From NCBI GenBank assembly GCA_905205195.1, contig CAJLCS010000018.1, positions 1 through 33,157 of the forward strand: a stretch of DNA of 33,157 nt, read 5' to 3'. Shown here in pieces: positions 15,409 through 24,282 of the stretch. The first letter of the stretch is position 1, and each line of letters opens with the position of its first letter. Position numbers and translations under genes: made by a program. This DNA is from an uncultured Eubacteriales bacterium (GTDB lineage Bacteria; Bacillota; Clostridia; Oscillospirales; Oscillospiraceae). The notes beneath the pieces were generated by a model. That model did no database searches and was not told the DNA's origin. It saw only the letters and a program-made list of their open reading frames with translations.

Positions 15409-16323
15409 ATGAATGGATCCTTTTCCGGCGGCGCAAAGGGAGAAATCTGCCGCCTGTTCCCACAGAAGACCTGCTGCGCCCGGGCGGAGTGCTTCGGCAT
15501 TCTGCTGTTTTGCAACAGCTTTGGCAGCGGCGGTATCAAGATCATCACGGAAAGCCCGGCCTTCGGGGCCGTGCTGCCGAAGTTGTTCAAAAAGGCCTTT
15601 GGCCTGAGCTTTGATGTGGTTCCCGCCGGGGACGGGGAGGGAAAGCTGATTTATCAGATCACCGATCCGGCGAAGCTGCGCTGCATTATGGATACTTACG
15701 GCTTTGACGCCGAAGATACGCTGGCGCTTCATGTGAATTTCCCGGTGGTGGAGGAGGAGTGCTGCAAGGCGTCCTTCCTCCGGGGGGCGTTTCTGACCGG
15801 CGGCTCCGTGACGGACCCGGCCAAGGGCTACCACATGGAGCTGACCACCGCCCATCGGAGCGTGGCCAGGGAAACGGACGCGCTGATGCAGGAGGCCCTG
15901 GGCTTTCCCCCAAAAAGCACCACCCGGGCTGGGTCCGGCGTCCTCTATCTCAAGCAGAGCGACCAGATTTCCGATTTTCTGACCTATCTGGGCGCGCCGG
16001 TGGCGGCCATGGGCATTATGGAGGCCCGGCTTGAGAAGGAACTGAACAACAAGGTCAACCGCCGCTGCAACTGCGACGACGCCAATACCTCCAAGGTGGT
16101 GGAGGCGGCCCAGGAGCAGATGGCGGCCATTCGTGCGCTGGAGCGGTGCGGGAAGCTGGAGCAGCTGCCGGGCAAGCTCCGGGAAGCGGCGGCGGCCCGG
16201 TCCGCCCATCCGGAGGCCAGCCTATCGGAGTTGGCGGCCATGATGGCGCCGCCGATTTCAAAGCCTGCCATGAACCACCGGCTGAAGAAAATCATGGAAC
16301 TGGCCGGGGAGGGAACCGTATGA
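15409..16323 (+). CDS. whiA: DNA-binding regulator WhiA
   Basis: WhiA is a conserved Gram-positive DNA-binding protein, tied to sporulation in Streptomyces and to cell division and chromosome segregation in Bacillus. The 304-residue protein has the WhiA N-terminal domain, a LAGLIDADG-homing-endonuclease-like core (FLRGAFLTGGSVTDP, around residue 126) and a C-terminal helix-turn-helix. The hallmark HPEASLSELA followed by PISKPAMNHRLKKIMELA is near the end. GGGAGG precedes the ATG. The rapZ and yvcK genes usually found beside whiA are absent between it and murB. Its TGA overlaps the dnaE ATG (ATGA), so the two are translationally coupled. Confidence 0.96.
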   Translation: MNGSFSGGAKGEICRLFPQKTCCARAECFGILLFCNSFGSGGIKIITESPAFGAVLPKLFKKAFGLSFDVVPAGDGEGKLIYQITDPAKLRCIMDTYGFDAEDTLALHVNFPVVEEECCKASFLRGAFLTGGSVTDPAKGYHMELTTAHRSVARETDALMQEALGFPPKSTTRAGSGVLYLKQSDQISDFLTYLGAPVAAMGIMEARLEKELNNKVNRRCNCDDANTSKVVEAAQEQMAAIRALERCGKLEQLPGKLREAAAARSAHPEASLSELAAMMAPPISKPAMNHRLKKIMELAGEGTV

Positions 16324-19300
16324 GTTTTGTACATCTTCACGTTCACAGTGAATACAGCCTTCTGGACGGCGCCTGCCGGATCGGCAGCATGATGGACCGG
16401 GTCAAGGAGCTGGGGCAGGACGCCATCGCCATTACGGATCACGGCGTGATGTACGGCTGTATTGACTTCTACAAGGCGGCGAAGGCCGCAGGCATCAAGC
16501 CCATCATCGGCTGCGAGGTCTATGTGGCGCGCCGGGGCATGGAGGACCGGGTCCACGGCATCGACAACGACCCGTACCATCTGGTGCTGCTGTGCGAGAA
16601 CGAAACCGGCTACCGGAATCTGTGTATGCTGGTGTCCGAGGCGTTTCTCCACGGCTTCTACGGCAAGCCCCGGATTGATCTGGCGCTGCTGGAGCGGTAC
16701 CACGAGGGGCTGATCGCCCTGTCCGCCTGTCTGGCCGGTGCCATCCCCCAGTACCTGATGGAGGAGGATTACGATGCTGCGCTGGCCTATGCCCAAAGAA
16801 TGGCCGGGATCATGGGACCGGAGCATTTCTATCTGGAATTGCAGGACCACGGCATTCCGGAGCAGACGGCGGTGAATCAGGGCGTCCTGCGGCTGGCCCG
16901 GGAGACGGGGCTGCCGCTGGTGGTCACCAACGACGCCCACTATCTGCGTCAGGAAGACGCCAAAATGCAGGATGTGCTGCTGTGCATCCAGACGGGCAAG
17001 ACGGTGGACGACACCAACCGGATGAAATTCCAGACGGAGGAGTTCTATCTCAAAAGCGAGGAGCAGATGCGGGCGCTGTTTCCCAACTGCCCGGAGGCCT
17101 TTGACAACACCGTCCGGATTGCCCAGCGGTGCAACGTGGAATTTGTGTTCCACGAGTACCATCTGCCTTCTTTTCCGGTGCCGGACGGCCAGACCAGTGA
17201 GGCGTTTTTCAATAAACTCTGCTGGGACGGGTTCCGGGAGCGGTATCCGGACCGGCCGGAGGAATACCGGAAGCGTCTGGAATACGAAATTGACGTCATC
17301 ACCCGGATGGGGTACGTCAACTATTATCTGATTGTCTGGGATTTTATCCGTTATGCCAAAGAGTCCGGCATTCCCGTCGGCCCGGGGCGCGGCTCCGGCG
17401 CGGCGTCCATTGCGGCCTACTGCATCCACATTACGGAAGTGGATCCCATGAAATACGCCCTGATTTTCGAGCGATTTCTCAATCCGGAACGGGTGAGTAT
17501 GCCCGACTTTGATACGGACTTCTGCCAGGAACGGCGGGGCGAGGTCATCGAGTACGTCATGCGGAAGTACGGCAGCGATCGGGTGGCCCAGATTGCCACC
17601 TTCGGCACCATGGCGGCCCGGGGCGCCATCCGGGACGTGGGCCGGGCGCTGAACTTCTCCTACGCGGAGACCGACGTGGTGGCCAAGCTGGTGCCGGCCA
17701 CGCCCCATATGACGCTGGACGAGGCGCTGAAAACCTCCGCCCAGCTCAAGACCATGTACGACGACGACCCCAAGGTCCGGACGCTGCTGGACACGGCCAG
17801 AAGTCTGGAGGGAATGCCCCGCAATACCTCTACCCACGCCGCCGGTGTCGTCATTACGGCCAATCCCGTGTGTACTTATGTACCCCTGTCCCGGAACGAC
17901 GATACCATTGTGACCCAGTATACCATGACCACCATCGAGGAACTGGGATTGCTGAAAATGGACTTCCTGGGCCTGCGGAACCTGACGGTCATTGAGGAAG
18001 CCCAGCGGGAAATCTGCAAGATCGAGCCGGATTTCAACATCAAAACGGTGTCCGACACCGATCCGGAGACCTTCCGGATGCTGGCGGAGGGCAAAACCCA
18101 GGGCGTGTTCCAGCTGGAGTCGGCGGGCATTACCGGCGTGTGCATGAACATGAAGCCCACATCCATTGAAGACCTGACGGCTATCGTGGCGCTGTACCGG
18201 CCCGGTCCTATGGACTCCATCCCCACGTTTATTGCCAACAAGCTGGATCCCCGGAAGATTACCTACAAGACGCCGCTGCTGGAGCCGATACTCCGGGTGA
18301 CCTACGGCTGCATCGTCTATCAGGAGCAGGTGATTGAGATTTTCCGGTCCCTGGGCGGCTACACCATGGGACAGGCGGACAACATCCGCCGGGCCATCTC
18401 CAAAAAGAAGATGAAGGTCATCGAGTCCGAGCGGAAGGTGTTCGTCTACGGCGACCCGGAACAGCAGATTCCCGGTGCGGTGGCCCGGGGTGTGCCGGAA
18501 GCGGCAGCCCAGTCCATTTACGACGAAATCGTGGATTTCGCCAACTATGCTTTCAACAAGGCCCACGCCGTGTGCTACGCCGTGGTGACCTACCAGACGG
18601 CCTATCTCAAATGCCACTATCCCCGGCAGTATATGGCGGCTCTGATGACGTCGCTGCTGGATTCCACGGGGAAAATTTCCGGCTACATTGTCGAATGCAA
18701 GGAGCTGGGCATTGCCACCCTGCCGCCGGACCTGAACCACTCCGATGATCCTTTTACGGTAGAACCGGAAGGAATCCGCTTTGGCCTCGGCGCTGTCAAG
18801 AATCTGGGTCACGGCCTGATTCGCGGGATTGTGGCCAAACGGCAGGAGGGCGGTCCCTTCCGATCGCTGGAGGATTTCCTGCAGCGGATGGGAGAAGGAG
18901 AGCTGAACAAGCGGGCTGTGGAAAATCTGATTAAATGCGGCGCCATGGACTGCTTCGGCAATCACCGCAGCGAGCTTCTGGCGGTGTACGACCGGATGAT
19001 GGACAGCGTAGCCAGTTCCCGGAAGAAAAATCTGGAGGGCCAACTGGGCCTGTTCTCCATGGTGACCGACGACGCGGCGGTGGAGGTGCCTATCCCCAAG
19101 CTGGCGGAGTTGAGCAAAGCCGATCTGATGGCCATGGAGAAGGAAACCACAGGAATCTATCTGACCGGCCACCCCATGGACGATTACCGCCAGTATCTGA
19201 AGGGTACCCGGGTGGTACCCATGGCGGCGCTGACGGACGAGGAAAGCGACTACCGGGACGATCAGATCGTCAGCGTGGCAGGCATCGTTCAAAACGTCAA

Positions 19301-19763
19301 AATGAAAACCACCCGCAACAATTCCACCATGGCCTATGTAACAGTGGAGGACGACACGGCCGCCATGGAAATGCTGGCCTTTTCCAACGTTCTGAATCAG
19401 TACGGCGGGTATCTCAAGGAAAATCAGGCGGTGGTGGTAACCGGGCGGCTGTCGCTGCGGGAGGAAAAGGAACCTCAGATTGTCATCAACCGGGCAAGGC
19501 CCATTTCCGACTACGCGTCGGAGGAGACCCGGGAGACGGCGCCTTCCCGCCCGACGGGGACGCTGTATCTGCGGCTGCCGATGGAGTCCGATCCCCGGTT
19601 CCGGAAGGTGCGGGCCATTCTGAATATGTTCCCCGGGGACGGTCCGGCGGTGGTGTACTTTGCCGATACCCGGCTGCGCCGGGGCACCCGGTGCGGCCTG
19701 TCGGATTCCATGCTGGGGGAGCTGAAAAAGATTCTGGGGGAAGAAAATGTTGTCCTGAAATAA
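16320..19763 (+). CDS. dnaE: DNA polymerase III alpha subunit DnaE
   Basis: A C-family replicative polymerase of 1147 residues. The N-terminal PHP domain keeps its metal-binding histidines (HLHVHSEYSLLDG, residues 5-17, and ITDHGVM). The catalytic palm has GPGRGSGAASIAAYC and the Asp pair in MPDFDTDFC. Later come the helix-hairpin-helix region (LNKRAVENLIKCGAMD) and a C-terminal OB fold (VSVAGIVQNVKMKTT). There is no exonuclease insertion, so it is DnaE rather than PolC; Firmicutes usually carry both, and PolC would lie elsewhere. The ATG overlaps the whiA stop; the frame extends upstream only inside whiA. No hairpin terminator is seen after its TAA. Confidence 0.97.
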   Translation: MSFVHLHVHSEYSLLDGACRIGSMMDRVKELGQDAIAITDHGVMYGCIDFYKAAKAAGIKPIIGCEVYVARRGMEDRVHGIDNDPYHLVLLCENETGYRNLCMLVSEAFLHGFYGKPRIDLALLERYHEGLIALSACLAGAIPQYLMEEDYDAALAYAQRMAGIMGPEHFYLELQDHGIPEQTAVNQGVLRLARETGLPLVVTNDAHYLRQEDAKMQDVLLCIQTGKTVDDTNRMKFQTEEFYLKSEEQMRALFPNCPEAFDNTVRIAQRCNVEFVFHEYHLPSFPVPDGQTSEAFFNKLCWDGFRERYPDRPEEYRKRLEYEIDVITRMGYVNYYLIVWDFIRYAKESGIPVGPGRGSGAASIAAYCIHITEVDPMKYALIFERFLNPERVSMPDFDTDFCQERRGEVIEYVMRKYGSDRVAQIATFGTMAARGAIRDVGRALNFSYAETDVVAKLVPATPHMTLDEALKTSAQLKTMYDDDPKVRTLLDTARSLEGMPRNTSTHAAGVVITANPVCTYVPLSRNDDTIVTQYTMTTIEELGLLKMDFLGLRNLTVIEEAQREICKIEPDFNIKTVSDTDPETFRMLAEGKTQGVFQLESAGITGVCMNMKPTSIEDLTAIVALYRPGPMDSIPTFIANKLDPRKITYKTPLLEPILRVTYGCIVYQEQVIEIFRSLGGYTMGQADNIRRAISKKKMKVIESERKVFVYGDPEQQIPGAVARGVPEAAAQSIYDEIVDFANYAFNKAHAVCYAVVTYQTAYLKCHYPRQYMAALMTSLLDSTGKISGYIVECKELGIATLPPDLNHSDDPFTVEPEGIRFGLGAVKNLGHGLIRGIVAKRQEGGPFRSLEDFLQRMGEGELNKRAVENLIKCGAMDCFGNHRSELLAVYDRMMDSVASSRKKNLEGQLGLFSMVTDDAAVEVPIPKLAELSKADLMAMEKETTGIYLTGHPMDDYRQYLKGTRVVPMAALTDEESDYRDDQIVSVAGIVQNVKMKTTRNNSTMAYVTVEDDTAAMEMLAFSNVLNQYGGYLKENQAVVVTGRLSLREEKEPQIVINRARPISDYASEETRETAPSRPTGTLYLRLPMESDPRFRKVRAILNMFPGDGPAVVYFADTRLRRGTRCGLSDSMLGELKKILGEENVVLK

Positions 19764-19764
19764 C

Positions 19765-19793
19765 TTTCCTTTTGCCGGGATATGTGATATACT
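19765..19793 (+). promoter_or_regulatory. Likely promoter for the lipoprotein/two-component unit
   Basis: TATACT (19788-19793) is preceded by TGA, giving an extended -10. The -35 region at 19765-19770 (TTTCCT) is poor. The start point would be close to 19800, leaving a leader of about 19 nt. Read-through from dnaE may also contribute, because no terminator separates them. Confidence 0.55.
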
Positions 19794-19818
19794 GGATGAT
19801 GGAAGGGAGTGTGATACC

Positions 19819-21144
19819 GTGAGATTCGGAAGAAAACCGGCGGCGCTGCTGCTGCTGCTCTCCATGCTTCTCGCCGGCTGCACTTCCGGGTCGGTGGATC
19901 GGCTGTACTGCCTGCCCAAGCGGTCGGAGGCCCACCGGGATTTGCAGCTTGCCATTGATGCCGCCATGGGCGGCATGGAATACAGCGCCCCCCGGTCCGG
20001 GGAAAACCTGCAGGCCGTGCAGGTGCGGGATCTGGACGGCGACGGAAAAGGGGAGTACCTGCTGTTTGCCAAGAAGGCCGGGGACCGGCCTTTGCAGATT
20101 CTGATTTTCCGGCCCACGGCGGACGGCTATGCCCTGTCCGAGACCATCGAGACCTACGGCACCGCCTTTGACCGGGTGGAATACGCCAACATCGACGGCA
20201 AGCCGGGCTACGAGCTGATTGTGGGCCGGCGGCTCAGCGATCAGGTGATCCGGGCCGTGTCGGTGTACTCCTTTGCAGAGGGACAATCGGCCCTGCTGAC
20301 CACCGATAATTATACGCATTTTACGACCTGTGATCTGGACGGCGACGGCAACGGCGAGCTGCTGGTGTTCAAGCACGGCGAAGCGGCGGAGCAGACCGGC
20401 GTGGCGGTCTATTACAGCTATCGGGACGGCATTATGGAACGCTCGGCTGAGGTTTCCATGTCGGCCCCCACCGAAAATGTCAAGCGCATTCTGGTGGGCT
20501 GGCTGGCGGATAACCGGATGGCGGTGTTTGCCGCCAGCACGGTGGAGGAAAACGCCATCGTCACCGACGTGTTTTCCGTGGTGGACGGAAAATTTACCAA
20601 CCTGACGCTGTCCGGAGAAGCGGGCAACGGCGTGGGGATGGTACGCAATTACTATGTCTATGCGGACGATATCGACAACGACGGCGTCACGGAGCTGCCG
20701 GAGCTGATTTCCATGCGCCCGCTGTCGGAGAGCGAAAGCCCCGGGGACAGCCAATATCTGATTCGCTGGTACGCCCTGCGGTCCGACGGAACGAGAGAGC
20801 AGAAGCTCTATACCTATCATAATTACGAAAGCGGCTGGTACATCAGCATTCAGAGCGACTGGGCACAGCGGCTGACCATCGTGCAGGACGGCACGAGCTA
20901 CGGCGTGTATCTGTGGAACGCGGACAACACCGAGTCGGAAAAGCTGCTGACGGTGTATGCCTTTTCCGGGCAGGACCGGGAGACTCAGGCGGTTTCCGGC
21001 AACCGGTTCCTCCTGTATGAGGGGGATACGGTGCAGTATGCCGCAGAGCTGGAAGTGGCGGCGGTGCGCTACGGGGTAACGAAAGACCGGCTGATTCGGA
21101 ATTTCCATCTGATTCAGCAGGATTGGAAGACGGGAGAAACGTGA
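19819..21144 (+). CDS. Lipoprotein with calcium-loop (FG-GAP/VCBS-like) repeats
   Basis: A 441-residue surface lipoprotein precursor. The lipobox LLAGC puts the lipidated Cys at 21. The body carries three Asp-rich loops of the D-x-D-x-D-G kind: DLDGDG at 71-76, DLDGDG at 172-177 and DIDNDG at 284-289. Each is followed by a GE or TEL strand. Their spacing of about 100 residues suggests a repeat of the FG-GAP/VCBS beta-propeller sort that binds calcium, though blades are not certain. The start is GTG 19819, supported by GGAAGGGAG 9 nt upstream. Its stop overlaps the region of the response-regulator start, so it is coupled to the two-component genes and may be an accessory sensor. Function is otherwise unknown. 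Confidence 0.8.
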   Translation: MRFGRKPAALLLLLSMLLAGCTSGSVDRLYCLPKRSEAHRDLQLAIDAAMGGMEYSAPRSGENLQAVQVRDLDGDGKGEYLLFAKKAGDRPLQILIFRPTADGYALSETIETYGTAFDRVEYANIDGKPGYELIVGRRLSDQVIRAVSVYSFAEGQSALLTTDNYTHFTTCDLDGDGNGELLVFKHGEAAEQTGVAVYYSYRDGIMERSAEVSMSAPTENVKRILVGWLADNRMAVFAASTVEENAIVTDVFSVVDGKFTNLTLSGEAGNGVGMVRNYYVYADDIDNDGVTELPELISMRPLSESESPGDSQYLIRWYALRSDGTREQKLYTYHNYESGWYISIQSDWAQRLTIVQDGTSYGVYLWNADNTESEKLLTVYAFSGQDRETQAVSGNRFLLYEGDTVQYAAELEVAAVRYGVTKDRLIRNFHLIQQDWKTGET

Positions 21145-21146
21145 GC

Positions 21147-21833
21147 ATGAAAAAGGTACTGATTTTGGAAGACGAGGTCAACATCCGCAGCTTTGTGGTC
21201 ATCAATCTGAAGCGGGCCGGCTATGACGTGATCGAGGCCGGCACCGGCCAGCAGGCGCTGGATCAGCTGCGGGACCACCCGGATGTGGGTGTGGCCATTC
21301 TGGATATTATGCTGCCGGACATCGACGGCTTTGAGGTCTGCCGCCGTATCCGGGCTACCAGCAAGCAGATCGGTATCATTATGCTGACGGCCCGGACCCA
21401 GGAAATGGACAAGGTGACGGGCCTGATGACCGGCGCCGACGATTATGTGACGAAGCCCTTCTCCCCGGCGGAGCTGACGGCCCGGATTGACGCCATTTTC
21501 CGCCGGATCGGCGGCGACGTGTCCGCCAATCAGGAGCTGCTGACCCAGGGGCCCTTCGTGATGAACACCCGGAATCATACGCTGGAGAAAAATGGAAACC
21601 GCATCCGGCTGACCCAGGTGGAATACTCCATTCTCAAGCTGTTTATGCAGAATCCGGGCCGGGCGCTGTCCCGGGAAGATATTCTCACGGCGGTCTGGGG
21701 CCGGGATTACGAGGGAGAACTGAAAATTGTGGATGTGAACATCCGCCGCCTTCGGATCAAGATTGAAGACGACACGGCCAACCCCACTTACATTACCACA
21801 GTCTGGGGCTTCGGCTATAAATGGGGCGTTTGA
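21147..21833 (+). CDS. OmpR/PhoB-family response regulator
   Basis: A 228-residue two-component response regulator. The receiver domain (1-120) has the acidic pair in LEDE (8-10), the phospho-acceptor Asp 53 (ILDIMLPDIDG), Thr in MLTAR and Lys in VTKPF. The winged-helix DNA-binding domain (about 130-228) has LTQVEYSILKLF, VDVNIRRLRIKI and TTVWGFGYKW. The start is taken as ATG 21147, which has GGGAG 10 nt upstream; a GTG at 21141 overlapping the lipoprotein stop is also possible. It is followed 19 nt later by its presumed cognate kinase. The regulon cannot be inferred from this window. Confidence 0.95.
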   Translation: MKKVLILEDEVNIRSFVVINLKRAGYDVIEAGTGQQALDQLRDHPDVGVAILDIMLPDIDGFEVCRRIRATSKQIGIIMLTARTQEMDKVTGLMTGADDYVTKPFSPAELTARIDAIFRRIGGDVSANQELLTQGPFVMNTRNHTLEKNGNRIRLTQVEYSILKLFMQNPGRALSREDILTAVWGRDYEGELKIVDVNIRRLRIKIEDDTANPTYITTVWGFGYKWGV

Positions 21834-21852
21834 GCGGTTTTGAGGTGAGTCC

Positions 21853-23268
21853 ATGAAAAAAAGCGGCGGCCTTCGCAGGCGCTGGCTGGTCAATACCATC
21901 AGTGTGGTCAGCGCCATCGGCTTTGTCTGCGTTCTGGTGGTGACGGCGGTTTTTGCGGCGTTTTACTATTCCAATCTGGAAGCGGATATGCGCTACCGCG
22001 CCAAAACCACTACCGAATATTTTGCAAATTCCGTCAATCAGAATTATAAAGAATATTACCGCTCCTGCATCAACTACGCTCAGTCCTTCGAGGACCGGGA
22101 TGTGCTGGAACTGCAATTTCTCAATGCCGACGGCCGGATTGTGGCGTCGTCCTACGGTCAGTGGGCGGCGCAGACACCCCAGACGGCGGAGATTCAGGAG
22201 GCGGTGAACGCCCGGACCATCAAGAGCTTTGTGGGCCGGGATCCGGATACCGGCGAGCGGATTATGGCGGTGTCCGGCCCCATGATTTACAGCAACGGGG
22301 AAGTGATCGGCGTGCTGCGCTATGTCACCTCTACCCGGCTGGTGGATATGCGGATTGTGCTGGTGGCGTCGCTGTCGCTGCTGGCGCTGCTGGTGATGCT
22401 GGCGGTGGTGCTGCTGAGCAACAACTATTACATCCGGACGATTCTCAAGCCTGTGGCGGAAATCACCGAAAAGGCCAAGCGCATCGCCAACGGCAGTTAC
22501 GGCATCCAGATTCAGAAGCAATACGACGACGAAATCGGCGCACTGGTGGATACCATCAACGAAATGTCCGCCAAAATCAGCCAGAATGAAAAAATGCAGA
22601 CGGAGTTCATTTCCTCCCTGTCTCACGAACTCCGCACACCGCTGACGGCCATCAACGGCTGGAGTGAGACGCTGCTCAGCGGTGATACGCTGGACAGCGA
22701 GACCCGTCGGGGAATGCGGATCATCTCCCGGGAGGCCAAGCGGCTGACGGAAATGGTGGTGGAGCTGCTGGATTTCACCCGGCTTCAGGACGGGCGGATG
22801 ACGCTGAGCATGGAAACCACCGACATCCGCGCCGAGTTTGAGGACACGGTGTATATGTACAGCAGCCGACTGACCCAGGAGGGCATCGATCTGGAATATC
22901 TGGACAATGATGAAGAAATTCCGGAGATTTCCTGCGATCCCAAGCGGCTGCGGCAGGTTTTCCTGAACATTCTGGATAATGCCGCCAAGCATGGCGGCGA
23001 AGGAAAGCGCATTGAGGCCTCGATCCACCATGAGCCGGACACCGGCAACGTGGTGGTGCGGATCCGGGATTACGGCCCCGGCATTCCGGAGGATGAAATC
23101 CCCCTTGTGAAGAAGAAATTCTACAAGGGAAGCTCCAAGGCCCGGGGAACCGGCATCGGTCTGGCCGTCTGCGACGAAATCGTGGAGATGCACGGCGGCA
23201 CGCTGACGCTGGAAAACGCGCCGGGCGGCGGTACCTTGGTGACCGTTTCCATTCCGGCGGCGCAGTAA
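21853..23268 (+). CDS. Membrane sensor histidine kinase
   Basis: A 471-residue kinase with membrane helices at about 15-38 and 168-193. They flank an extracytoplasmic domain of about 130 residues that carries a PAS/Cache-like pattern (LQFLNADGRIVAS). A HAMP segment follows (ILKPVAEITEKAKRIANGSY). The phosphorylatable His 258 lies in SSLSHELRTPLTAI. The ATPase domain has the N box (NILDNAAKHGG), G1 (DYGPGIP), the F box and G2 (GTGIGLAVC), so it is catalytically complete. It resembles the WalK/PhoR class but lacks enough evidence for a specific name. It shares an operon with the preceding lipoprotein and regulator. Confidence 0.95.
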   Translation: MKKSGGLRRRWLVNTISVVSAIGFVCVLVVTAVFAAFYYSNLEADMRYRAKTTTEYFANSVNQNYKEYYRSCINYAQSFEDRDVLELQFLNADGRIVASSYGQWAAQTPQTAEIQEAVNARTIKSFVGRDPDTGERIMAVSGPMIYSNGEVIGVLRYVTSTRLVDMRIVLVASLSLLALLVMLAVVLLSNNYYIRTILKPVAEITEKAKRIANGSYGIQIQKQYDDEIGALVDTINEMSAKISQNEKMQTEFISSLSHELRTPLTAINGWSETLLSGDTLDSETRRGMRIISREAKRLTEMVVELLDFTRLQDGRMTLSMETTDIRAEFEDTVYMYSSRLTQEGIDLEYLDNDEEIPEISCDPKRLRQVFLNILDNAAKHGGEGKRIEASIHHEPDTGNVVVRIRDYGPGIPEDEIPLVKKKFYKGSSKARGTGIGLAVCDEIVEMHGGTLTLENAPGGGTLVTVSIPAAQ

Positions 23269-23280
23269 GAAAGGACTAGC

Positions 23281-24282
23281 ATGGAACAGAAACAAACGGA
23301 AAAGTTCAAAACCATGATCGGCGGTCAGGCCCTGATTGAGGGCATCATGATGCGGGGGCCGGAAAAGGACGCCGTGGTGGTCCGCCGGAGCGACGGCAGC
23401 CTGGACGTGGAGACTACGCCCCGGAACCTCCCGCCGGAGGGGTCCCCCAAAAAGCTCCCGCTGATTCGCGGCGTTGTGAATTTCTTCGACGCCCAGATCG
23501 TGGGCGTGAAGGCCCTGATGCGATCGGCAGAGCTGGCACCGGAGGATGCCGACGACAACAACGGGCAGCCCTCCAAATTTGACCTCTGGCTGGAAAAGAA
23601 GCTGGGGGAGGACGGCTATCAGAAGGTGATGGTGCCGCTGGCGGTGGTGTTTGCCATGGTCATGATGATCGGCCTGTTTTTCCTGCTGCCTATGGTCATC
23701 GGCGGCCTGTTTGACGGGTTCGTCAAAAGCACCTTTGCCCTGAATCTGATTGAGGGCCTGGTGCGGATTCTGATTTTTCTTGTCTATATGGCGGCCATTT
23801 CCGGCATGAAGGAAATGCGGCGCGTTTTTTCCTACCACGGCGCCGAGCACAAAACCATCCGCTGCTATGAGGCGGGGCTGCCGCTGACGGTGGAAAACGT
23901 CCGGGCCCAGACCCGGCTCCATCCTCGCTGCGGCACCAGCTTTCTGCTGGTGGTACTGGTGCTGTCGATTCTGATTTTTTCCGTGGCCTCCACGGTGCTG
24001 CTGGCGCTGATTCCGCCGCTGGCGGCCATGCGGGGCACGTTGCTGTACCGGCTGATTATGATCCTGTTCAAGCTGATGCTGATTCCGCTGACCGTTTCCG
24101 TCAGCTACGAGGTCAACCGCTGGGTGGGGCGCCATGACAACCGGCTGACCCGGATTCTCACGGCCCCCGGTATGTGGTTCCAGCACTTCACCACCCGGGA
24201 ACCGGACGACGGCATGATGGAAGTGGGCATTGCGGCGCTGGAAGCGGTTCTGCCGGAGAAAGCGGGGACGGACCGTTGGTAA
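23281..24282 (+). CDS. yqhQ: DUF1385 membrane protein (YqhQ family)
   Basis: A 333-residue integral membrane protein. Diagnostic segments are IGGQALIEGIMMRGP near the N-terminus, PLIRGVVNFFDAQIVGVKAL, the conserved FSYHGAEHKTI (about residue 183) and TRLHPRCGTSFLL. About four membrane helices follow in the second half, near residues 115-140, 155-175, 220-245 and 260-280. In many Clostridia this gene sits beside prmC and prfA, as prmC does here; its function is not established. AAAGGA precedes the ATG, and the gene ends within the start region of prmC (7-bp overlap). Confidence 0.9.
   Translation: MEQKQTEKFKTMIGGQALIEGIMMRGPEKDAVVVRRSDGSLDVETTPRNLPPEGSPKKLPLIRGVVNFFDAQIVGVKALMRSAELAPEDADDNNGQPSKFDLWLEKKLGEDGYQKVMVPLAVVFAMVMMIGLFFLLPMVIGGLFDGFVKSTFALNLIEGLVRILIFLVYMAAISGMKEMRRVFSYHGAEHKTIRCYEAGLPLTVENVRAQTRLHPRCGTSFLLVVLVLSILIFSVASTVLLALIPPLAAMRGTLLYRLIMILFKLMLIPLTVSVSYEVNRWVGRHDNRLTRILTAPGMWFQHFTTREPDDGMMEVGIAALEAVLPEKAGTDRW

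Noticed and set aside
15984..20117. A 1377-codon open frame on the minus strand opposite dnaE
   Set aside because: It is a mirror of the dnaE coding frame in a GC-rich genome. The translation is rich in His, Arg, Gln and Pro without domains, and dnaE on the other strand is unmistakable.
21147..23268. Assignment of the two-component pair as WalR/WalK
   Set aside because: The kinase and regulator are of that general class, but the accessory genes that mark the WalRK locus (yycH, yycI, yycJ) are absent, so no specific name is justified.
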